Positions 7,190 through 12,525 of a stretch of 12,525 nt of DNA are shown piece by piece. This DNA is from Vulcanimicrobiota bacterium (GTDB lineage Bacteria; Vulcanimicrobiota; Vulcanimicrobiia; Vulcanimicrobiales; Vulcanimicrobiaceae): contig JASHTE010000031.1 of NCBI GenBank assembly GCA_030040695.1, forward strand, positions 1 to 12,525, written 5' to 3'. The position numbers were made by a program, and so were the translations under genes. Each line of letters begins with the position of its first letter. Position 1 is the stretch's first letter. Under the pieces are notes generated by a model, which made no database searches, had not been told where the DNA came from, and saw only the letters and a program-made list of their open reading frames with translations.

Positions 7190-8055
7190 AGAGCTGCGTC
7201 GCCGTGTCGTGGAGCGGAGGCAAGGATTCAGCGCTAGTGTTGGATCGGCTTCTCCGCGACGAGCGGTACGAGGTTGCTGCGCTTGTGACGACGCTCGACG
7301 TAGCGTCGCAACGGGTCAGCGCTCATGGTATTTCGGTCGACCTCGTCGAGCGCCAGGCCCATTCGATCGGCGTACCGCTCGTCTCCGTCGCGCTGCCCGC
7401 CAATCCATCCCACGAAGTCTATCTACGGGAGTATCTCGTAGCACTGCGGCCTCTCTTACACGAGGGCGTCAGGGCCGTGGCGTTTGGCGGTGTCTCGCCG
7501 GCAAGCTTCCGGCGGCAACACGAAGATTCGTTTGGCTCCAGAGGAATTCCAACGCTGTTTCCATTGTGGGGTGAGCCGTCCCGACGGCTTGCCGAAGACT
7601 TTTTCGCTCGAGGCTTTGCCGCGGTCGTGTGTTGCGTAAACGGGGCCTTCCTCGAACGACGGTTTCTCGCCCGGCTCTATGACCGCGCGTTCGTCGAGCA
7701 GGTTCCGCCGCGAATCGATAGCTGCGGAGAGAACGGCGAGTTCCATACGTTCGTCTTTGATGGCCCGATCTTCCGCGAGCCCGTCCAGTACGTGGTCGGA
7801 GAAACCACGTACGTGGCCGCGATGCGTGGATCACCGGTCAGCGGCCATTGGTTCTGTGAGCTTAAAGCGAGGCAGCTGAGTCCGACGGCATGCCCGTTGT
7901 GCGGTGAGGACAATCACTGCAGCGTGGCGGCCGGGCGGGCAACGTGCTGGTGCTTTACGGAGCGCATTCCTCGGGCAGTACGCGAGCGAGTTCCGCCGTA
8001 CGCGCGCGACGCCGCCTGCGTCTGCGCGAACTGCGCCGGCATCGAAGAAGCATGA
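7186..8055 (+). CDS. Diphthine-ammonia-ligase-like PP-loop ATPase fused to a cysteine-rich CWC domain
   Basis: A 289-residue protein. Residues 1-225 are an N-type ATP pyrophosphatase of the DPH6/MJ0570 group: the PP-loop SGGKDS is at 10-15 and the group signature GENGEFHTFVFDGP at 181-194. In archaea and eukaryotes this family amidates diphthine on elongation factor 2; bacteria lack diphthamide, so the bacterial substrate is unknown. Residues about 232-285 carry eight cysteines (236, 239, 245, 254, 256, 278, 280, 283) in a CPLCG...CWCF...CVCANC pattern matching the CWC family, likely metal-binding. The GTG at 7186 overlaps the metE stop as GTGA; the frame is open back to 7072, but that would invade metE by over 100 bases. 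The Shine-Dalgarno site is weak, so coupling to metE is likely. Last gene of the operon. An ATP-driven amide or nucleotide-type ligation linked to B12 metabolism is speculation. Confidence 0.82.
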   Translation: MKSCVAVSWSGGKDSALVLDRLLRDERYEVAALVTTLDVASQRVSAHGISVDLVERQAHSIGVPLVSVALPANPSHEVYLREYLVALRPLLHEGVRAVAFGGVSPASFRRQHEDSFGSRGIPTLFPLWGEPSRRLAEDFFARGFAAVVCCVNGAFLERRFLARLYDRAFVEQVPPRIDSCGENGEFHTFVFDGPIFREPVQYVVGETTYVAAMRGSPVSGHWFCELKARQLSPTACPLCGEDNHCSVAAGRATCWCFTERIPRAVRERVPPYARDAACVCANCAGIEEA

Positions 8056-8092
8056 CGAGGCCTGGTCCGATTGCCGTCAACGCGCTTGAAGT

Positions 8093-8908
8093 TTACCGAA
8101 CGGGCTGCTCGCGCGCATTCTCCTCCGCCCAAGCGAGTGCGTCGCCGGCGACTTGCTCCCAACCCGCTTCGCCGAGCGTGTAGTGCGTGCGCTCCGGATA
8201 CTCTTTGTAGTCGGTGGTCGCACCCGAGTTGGAGAAGAGTCTGTAGTTCGCCTTGACGACGGCCACCGGCGAGACGTGGTCGTTCCCGCCCGCCATCAGG
8301 AGTAATGGCGCGCGGGTGCCATTCTGAAAGTCGACCGTGGTCGGCGCATGCGGATTGAAGTTCGCGAGAGCAGCTTGGAAGAGTACGTGATCGGGTCCGG
8401 GCACGGCATAGCGATTGTATACGGCGAGTGAGGCTTCATCGCTAAGTGTGTTCGTAAAGGCGTAATGAAACTGCTCGGGCGTAAGCGGCAGCGCGCGATG
8501 GCTGTTCGCCGGATTGCTGAGCGCCGGAAACGTGACGCGCAGCGTCGACAGAGGCAGGAAGATGATCCCCTTCACTGGCGCGGGCGCAATTGCGACGCCG
8601 GCGGATCCCAGCCCGCGGTCGAGTAAGATCTCTGTCACGAGACCGCCGAATGAATGGCCGATGATAATCGGCGGGTCGTCGAGCCCTTCGACGATGCCCT
8701 GGTATCGATCGACGATTTCGTTGATCCCGAGGTTCGCAATCGGAGCGGGATCGCGGCGAAGTTGCTCGATGTCGCCGCCCATGCCGGGCCAGCTCTCCGC
8801 TATGACGCGGTAGCCCCTGCCCATGTAAAACCCGATCCAGTGCTCCCAGCACAGCGCCGTCATCCACAAGCCGTGGATCAGCACGATGGTTCTTTTCTTG
8901 TCACTCAT
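8093..8908 (-). CDS. Alpha/beta fold hydrolase
   Basis: A 271-residue single-domain hydrolase. The N-terminal strand leads to an oxyanion-type HGLW (12-15), followed by SWPGMGG and the nucleophile elbow GHSFGG (84-89, Ser86). Asp210 (AGGNDHVSP) and His242 (ERTHYTL) complete the triad. No signal peptide, so probably cytosolic. The start at 8908 is preferred because its ATG overlaps the stop of the upstream regulator gene as ATGA; the frame extends to an ATG at 8944 without a better ribosome site. It converges on the B12 operon with only 37 bases between the two stop codons, and no clear terminator is visible there. Similar proteins are annotated as alpha/beta hydrolases without a proven substrate. 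The regulator just upstream probably controls it. Confidence 0.88.
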   Translation of the reverse strand: MSDKKRTIVLIHGLWMTALCWEHWIGFYMGRGYRVIAESWPGMGGDIEQLRRDPAPIANLGINEIVDRYQGIVEGLDDPPIIIGHSFGGLVTEILLDRGLGSAGVAIAPAPVKGIIFLPLSTLRVTFPALSNPANSHRALPLTPEQFHYAFTNTLSDEASLAVYNRYAVPGPDHVLFQAALANFNPHAPTTVDFQNGTRAPLLLMAGGNDHVSPVAVVKANYRLFSNSGATTDYKEYPERTHYTLGEAGWEQVAGDALAWAEENAREQPVR

Positions 8909-9681
8909 GTCTGCAGCGTAGGATTCCTGGCAGGTTCCCGCCATTGACCGCGCGGTATGCTCTCAGAGATGCCGCACCATCGACCCCGGACGCGCTCCAG
9001 CGCGTGCGTCAGCTGCTGACCGACGACCTTCGCGACATTCTTATCGATGTTCGAGTATGCGTTCGGTATCGGCGATCCGATGCAGAGCACCCCGTACGAT
9101 TGTCTGGCATCGGACAACGAAACGCGCAGAAGGCTGTGTGCCGAGGGAAGCGCCGTGCGGAGCCAACGTGCGTCGGCAGCCGCCCTTTCATCTTTCGCAA
9201 TTGCAAAGGTCGGCCGAGCCGATGCGAGCACGCTGCGCAGGGCGCCCACAGCCACCGACAAAGCATGTGTCGCAGTGCGTGCGCGTGCAAGCGCATGCGC
9301 TGCATTAGCGACCTCTTCAAGGCTTCGAATCGAGCGCTGATCGGAGTCGAGCAATCCGACGTCGCGTGCCGCCGTTCCGGAAGCTAGCACGAGTCGCGTG
9401 AGCATGTCGCGCTCGTTCGCGTCGAGCCGCAAGATCTCGGCGACACGCCTCAGGAACGACGCGGAGAAGCGCCGCCGAGACGTGCCCGACTCGAAGAGCG
9501 CGTACCATAACGGAGAGACGCCGAGCAGCTCCGCAACGTCCTCCCTGCGGAGACCGCCGCTCCGCGAACGACTCGGGAGGCCAACGGAAGGGGCGCTAAT
9601 TCGAGATCGACGCTCCTTGAGAAACGCCTTCAACTGTGCCCCACAGGCATCGGACTCCCGTAGTGCGAGCACGGCGCTCAT
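8905..9681 (-). CDS. HTH regulator with MmyB-type N-terminus and probable GAF sensor domain
   Basis: A 258-residue protein. Residues about 43-95 match the helix-turn-helix of the XRE/MmyB group: GGLRREDVAELLGVSPLWYALFESG, then a FSASFLRRVAEILRLDANERDML segment. The usual MmyB PAS-like C-terminal domain is not evident; instead residues about 118-232 look GAF-like, ending in YGVLCIGSPIPNAYSNIDKN and a long terminal helix (VVGQQLTHALERV). This would sense a small ligand, unidentified. The ATG at 9681 is chosen; GAGG lies about 14 bases upstream, which is long, and TTG/GTG codons at 9723 and 9717 are possible starts. Its stop overlaps the hydrolase start (ATGA), so the two form an operon. It faces the STAND regulator across about 70 bases holding a palindrome. 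Confidence 0.8.
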   Translation of the reverse strand: MSAVLALRESDACGAQLKAFLKERRSRISAPSVGLPSRSRSGGLRREDVAELLGVSPLWYALFESGTSRRRFSASFLRRVAEILRLDANERDMLTRLVLASGTAARDVGLLDSDQRSIRSLEEVANAAHALARARTATHALSVAVGALRSVLASARPTFAIAKDERAAADARWLRTALPSAHSLLRVSLSDARQSYGVLCIGSPIPNAYSNIDKNVAKVVGQQLTHALERVRGRWCGISESIPRGQWREPARNPTLQT

Positions 9682-9694
9682 GGGCCAAAGGTAG

Positions 9695-9706
9695 ACCTCG
9701 CGAGGT
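9695..9706. promoter_or_regulatory. Perfect 12-bp palindrome between two regulators (candidate operator)
   Basis: ACCTCGCGAGGT reads the same on both strands and lies 14 bases upstream of the minus-strand regulator start and 44 bases upstream of the plus-strand regulator start. A dimeric HTH protein encoded next to it could bind here and control both directions. No close second copy is present. The operator role is inferred from symmetry and position. Confidence 0.4.
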
Positions 9707-9720
9707 TTCTGCGCCACGGA

Positions 9721-9735
9721 CAACTCGGACAGTTG
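9721..9735. repeat. Short inverted repeat in the divergent intergenic region
   Basis: CAACT (9721-9725) and AGTTG (9731-9735) flank a 5-base centre, next to the 12-bp palindrome. The same stretch holds a direct repeat of GGACA (9718-9722 and 9727-9731). It precedes the GTG at 9751 by 15 bases and could be a second protein site, but short repeats like this arise by chance. Confidence 0.25.
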
Positions 9736-9750
9736 CGCGAAATAGGCGAG

Positions 9751-12135
9751 GTGAGCCTCACTTTTGCGAGCCTGCTAAGGGAGTACCGCCGAAATGCGGG
9801 CCTCTCGCAGGAAGCGCTCGCTGAGCACGCGGGCATAAGCAAGGACGCAATCAGCGCGCTCGAGCGTGGAGCGCGTCGCGCTCCGTATCGCGACACGGTG
9901 GAACACCTTGCTCGCGCCCTGCGATTGGACGAAGGCCAGGTCCTGGAGTTGCAACGCTCGGCGCGACGCGCGCGCACGCGAAGCGCGCGCCTCTCGTCAG
10001 AGGGGAGGGCCGCGTTCCCGAAGCCCTTAACGCGGCTCCTCGGGCGCGAGGAGGCCGTGAATACCGTTATGGACTTGCTCGATCGCCATCGCATCATCAC
10101 GATTACCGGCGCGGGCGGCATCGGGAAGACCCGTGTCGCGATGGAGAGTGCAGCCCGGTCGTGTCGCGCGCATGAAGCGAGTGCGTGGTTCATCGACCTT
10201 GCGTCGGTCGAGCGCACGTCCACCGTCGTCAGCAAGATCGCTTCGGCTCTCGATCTTTCAATTGCAAGTAAGAGCGACCCGCTCGAGGATCTCGCCACGG
10301 GACTGCGCGACGGGCACGGCGTTCTTCTGCTCGACAGCTGCGAGCATGTGGTCGATGACGCGGCACGCATCGTTGCCGCAATTGCTCATCGAACTGCCCA
10401 TATCCGGATTCTTGCGACCAGCCGTCAAAGGCTCGCCATCGACGGCGAGGCCGTCTACCGATTGGGCGCGCTCGCCCCGGAGGACGCGCTCGAACTCTTC
10501 TCTCAGCGTGTCGCGGCCGTCGTGCCTGGCTTCAGCCTGGACGCGCGTGACGAAGCGGTCGCAGCCGACATCGTCGCACAAGTCGACAACATTCCACTGG
10601 CAATCGAGCTCGCGGCCGCGCGGTTGCCTTCGCTTGGCCTCTCCGAACTTCACGCCCGTCTCCGCGGAACGTTCGCTCTCCTCAGCGGCGGTAAGCGCGA
10701 CGCACCCCTACGCCAGAGGACGATGTCGGATACCATTGCGTGGAGCTACGCGCTGCTTGACGATGCGGAGCGCGCGCTCTTCCGGCGCCTCGGAATCTTC
10801 CCAGCGTCGTGGTCGATCGACGGCGCGGAGTTCGTCGCTGCCGGCGAACCGGTGGCCCCCGGTGCGGTGCTTGAAACGCTTCTGTCACTCGTCGAGAAGT
10901 CGCTCGCAGCGGGGATCCCATACGGAGAATCGATGCGGTTTCGCTTTCTCGAACCGACGCGCGGCTTTGCCTTACATCAGCTCGAGGTGGCGGACGAGCA
11001 TGCTGCGCTCTCGCGCAGGCTCGCCTCGTGGGTCGCCGACTTCGCAGAGGGTTCGGCGCCGCACGCATGGTCCAGGCAAACATCCGAGACGACCCAACGG
11101 CAAATCGAGGAGCTCGATAGTGCACGCGCCGCGCTGGCCTGGTCGATTACACCCGCCGGCGACGCCGTCGTCGGCGCCCGAATCATCGGCGCGATGAGGG
11201 GATGCTGGATCACGCTCGGGCTCTTCGCGGAAGCGTGTGAGTGGTGCGAGAGTATCCTGGCTAAGCTTGGCGCGGAAGCCGATCCCGCGATAGTCTCTCG
11301 CGTATATCGAGTCTACGTCGCCTCCATGGTAGGCGGAGCGGAGATCGATGCCATCGAGTGCGGTCTTCCGTGGTTCGAGCGTGCCGCTGATTGGAGCGGC
11401 ATGATGGCACTCACCAGCCGCCTGGCGCTGCGCTACGCGCAGCGCGGGCGGTTCGACGAAGCCGAAGAAGCGTTCGCGCGAGTCCGTTCGATTCAGGAGC
11501 GTCACCAGCTCGGTTCTACCGCGGACTGGGGTACCTCGCTCATGAATCATGCTGCTTTCTATCGCATGCGCGGAGAGCTCGACGACGCGCAGCGTGCCAT
11601 CGACGCGTCGCTTGCAATTGCGCGAACACTGCCAAATCGCCTGTACGAGATGTGGGCAAGGCTCTCCGAGGCAGAAATCCTCTTTGCACGCGGTGATGTC
11701 TCGGGAGCCGTCGACGTGGCAAAGAAGGCACTCTCTCTCGCGGAACATGCAGGCGCTGAGGCGCTGGCGCATCAGAACCTGGCGGGGTATCTCGTCGCGC
11801 AAGGCGATCTCAACGGAGCGCGCCGCGAGGCGCTTCAGGCTCTGGAGTTCCGCGCAAAGCTGCGCGCACACGCAGCTCGATGGGCGATCCTCCATCTCGC
11901 GGCGGTTCTCGCGCTCGAAGGCAACGTGCATGCAGCTGCTCGCCTCCGCGGATACGTCAAGGCTCGACATAAGGGTGATGGGTTGCTCGCCGGCCAGACG
12001 GAAGCGAGCAGCGATCGTCTCCTCGCGAGCGCTCTACGAACGCTTGACGTTGCAGAAGTCAAGCGGCTCGAGGGCGAGGGGGCGCTGCTGAGCGACGCCG
12101 AGGCCTCGCTGCTCGCGTCTCCCGACTCCATCTGA
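9751..12135 (+). CDS. XRE-HTH / NB-ARC (STAND) ATPase / TPR transcriptional regulator
   Basis: A 794-residue multidomain regulator. Residues 1-65 are an XRE-type helix-turn-helix (LLREYRRNAGLSQEALAEHAGISKDAISALERG). A linker leads to an NB-ARC/STAND ATPase: GR motif LTRLLGRE near 90-97, Walker A GAGGIGKTR at 120-128 (Lys126), Walker B VLLLDSCEH at 191-199 (Asp195), sensor ILATSRQRL, and the NIPLAIEL (GxP-like) motif at 280. Helical repeats, TPR-like, fill about 553-705 (for example ALRYAQRGRFDEAEEAF). Such proteins oligomerise on ATP and ligand binding and act as signal-gated transcription factors; the ligand is unknown. The GTG at 9751 fits the usual family N-terminus; the frame also opens at a TTG at 9733, and neither has a strong ribosome site. 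There is no C-terminal LuxR HTH. Target genes may be the divergent pair or the following hydrolase. Confidence 0.88.
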   Translation: MSLTFASLLREYRRNAGLSQEALAEHAGISKDAISALERGARRAPYRDTVEHLARALRLDEGQVLELQRSARRARTRSARLSSEGRAAFPKPLTRLLGREEAVNTVMDLLDRHRIITITGAGGIGKTRVAMESAARSCRAHEASAWFIDLASVERTSTVVSKIASALDLSIASKSDPLEDLATGLRDGHGVLLLDSCEHVVDDAARIVAAIAHRTAHIRILATSRQRLAIDGEAVYRLGALAPEDALELFSQRVAAVVPGFSLDARDEAVAADIVAQVDNIPLAIELAAARLPSLGLSELHARLRGTFALLSGGKRDAPLRQRTMSDTIAWSYALLDDAERALFRRLGIFPASWSIDGAEFVAAGEPVAPGAVLETLLSLVEKSLAAGIPYGESMRFRFLEPTRGFALHQLEVADEHAALSRRLASWVADFAEGSAPHAWSRQTSETTQRQIEELDSARAALAWSITPAGDAVVGARIIGAMRGCWITLGLFAEACEWCESILAKLGAEADPAIVSRVYRVYVASMVGGAEIDAIECGLPWFERAADWSGMMALTSRLALRYAQRGRFDEAEEAFARVRSIQERHQLGSTADWGTSLMNHAAFYRMRGELDDAQRAIDASLAIARTLPNRLYEMWARLSEAEILFARGDVSGAVDVAKKALSLAEHAGAEALAHQNLAGYLVAQGDLNGARREALQALEFRAKLRAHAARWAILHLAAVLALEGNVHAAARLRGYVKARHKGDGLLAGQTEASSDRLLASALRTLDVAEVKRLEGEGALLSDAEASLLASPDSI

Positions 12136-12140
12136 CTGAC

Positions 12141-12167
12141 TGCCCGGTATATGGGCACGGTTTTCTT
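12141..12167 (+). terminator. Weak candidate rho-independent terminator
   Basis: TGCCC (12141-12145) pairs with GGGCA (12153-12157) over a 7-base loop, and TTTTCTT (12161-12167) follows after three bases. It lies directly after the STAND gene stop. The 5-bp stem and broken T-run are weak for a terminator, so this is tentative. Confidence 0.3.
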
Positions 12168-12219
12168 GGTCTTGTAGCATGTTCACATTCGCTAACGATA
12201 TTCGACGAGGAGAGCTGCG

Positions 12220-12525
12220 ATGGCCAGCATGCCGACGCGGGACCCGGTCAAGGATGCGCTCCTTACGCCGCAAAACGCCGCGGTCCTGATCATCGATTAC
12301 CAGCCGCTACAAGTCTCATCCGTCGGATCGATGGACAAGCACGACCTCGTGGAGAATATCACCACCGTAGCGAAAGCAGCGAAGCTTTACGGAATGCCGG
12401 TGGTGTTCACGACGGTCAACCTCAAGAGCGGAAAGAACGCCCCGATGATCCACCAGCTGCAAGACGTCTTCCCGGATCTCGAGGCGTTCGATCGTACGTC
12501 GATCAATGCGTGGGAGGACGCGGAC
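12220..12525 (+). CDS. Isochorismatase-family cysteine hydrolase (3' end missing)
   Basis: The first 102 codons are visible. The catalytic-Asp strand AAVLIIDYQPLQV (Asp26) and the downstream NITTVAKAAKLYGMPVVFTTVN place it in the isochorismatase-like superfamily, nearest to the YcaC-type group with a VNLKSGKNAP loop and the FDRTSINAWED segment. The catalytic Cys and the rest of the triad lie beyond the window. Family members hydrolyse amides or vinyl ethers of varied small molecules; the substrate here is unknown. GAGGAGAG (12207-12214) six bases before the ATG is a good ribosome site. The 84-base gap after the STAND gene leaves room for its own promoter, but I found no convincing -10/-35 pair. 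Confidence 0.85.
   Translation, partial: MASMPTRDPVKDALLTPQNAAVLIIDYQPLQVSSVGSMDKHDLVENITTVAKAAKLYGMPVVFTTVNLKSGKNAPMIHQLQDVFPDLEAFDRTSINAWEDAD

Noticed and set aside
8056..8092. Terminator between the two convergent genes.
   Set aside because: No stem with a T-run is visible in either direction in these 37 bases.
9678..10370. Minus-strand frame (230 codons) covering the divergent region and the 5' part of the STAND gene.
   Set aside because: It overlaps both the HTH and Walker A coding regions of a convincing gene and shows no motif.
10972..11970. Long minus-strand open frame (332 codons) inside the STAND regulator gene.
   Set aside because: It lies opposite the TPR-like coding region, has low-complexity composition and no domain pattern; GC-rich third positions keep the antisense frame open.

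Overview
The window is chromosomal DNA from a GC-rich bacterium (roughly 60% G+C by eye, dense coding, frequent GTG starts, ATGA/GTGA stop-start overlaps). The mix of a cobalamin-riboswitch operon, alpha/beta hydrolases and a large HTH-STAND-TPR regulator suggests a soil or environmental lineage. I cannot name the phylum from sequence alone; a lineage such as Eremiobacterota/Vulcanimicrobiota is only a loose guess. No rRNA, tRNA, CRISPR array, insertion sequence or phage gene was seen.

Layout. (1) Positions 1-798: 3' part of a MetX-like alpha/beta hydrolase. (2) Positions 799-1171: a non-coding leader with a sigma70-like promoter, a perfect 5' hairpin, a class-I cobalamin riboswitch closed by a perfect 10-bp P1 helix (890-899 with 1060-1069), and an expression platform ending in a strong Shine-Dalgarno site. 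(3) Positions 1172-8055: five tightly packed plus-strand genes: nrdA and nrdB (class Ia ribonucleotide reductase), a YciA-like hotdog thioesterase, metE (B12-independent methionine synthase), and a fusion of a diphthine-ammonia-ligase-like ATP pyrophosphatase with a cysteine-rich CWC domain. (4) Positions 8093-9681, minus strand: an HTH + probable GAF regulator translationally coupled to an alpha/beta hydrolase. (5) Positions 9751-12135, plus strand: a divergent XRE-HTH + NB-ARC/STAND ATPase + TPR regulator. (6) From 12220: start of an isochorismatase-family hydrolase, cut by the window edge.

The main story is region 2-3. One B12-sensing leader appears to control, in a single operon, the cobalamin-independent versions of two essential reactions: deoxyribonucleotide synthesis (NrdAB instead of a B12-dependent class II NrdJ) and methionine synthesis (MetE instead of MetH). 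The expected logic is that adenosylcobalamin shuts the operon off and B12 starvation turns it on. Each half is known separately in bacteria; the combined operon, and the two extra genes with no established B12 role (the thioesterase and the PP-loop/CWC fusion), are what deserve attention. Regions 4-5 look like a separate regulatory locus: two HTH regulators face away from each other across about 70 bp that hold a perfect 12-bp palindrome.
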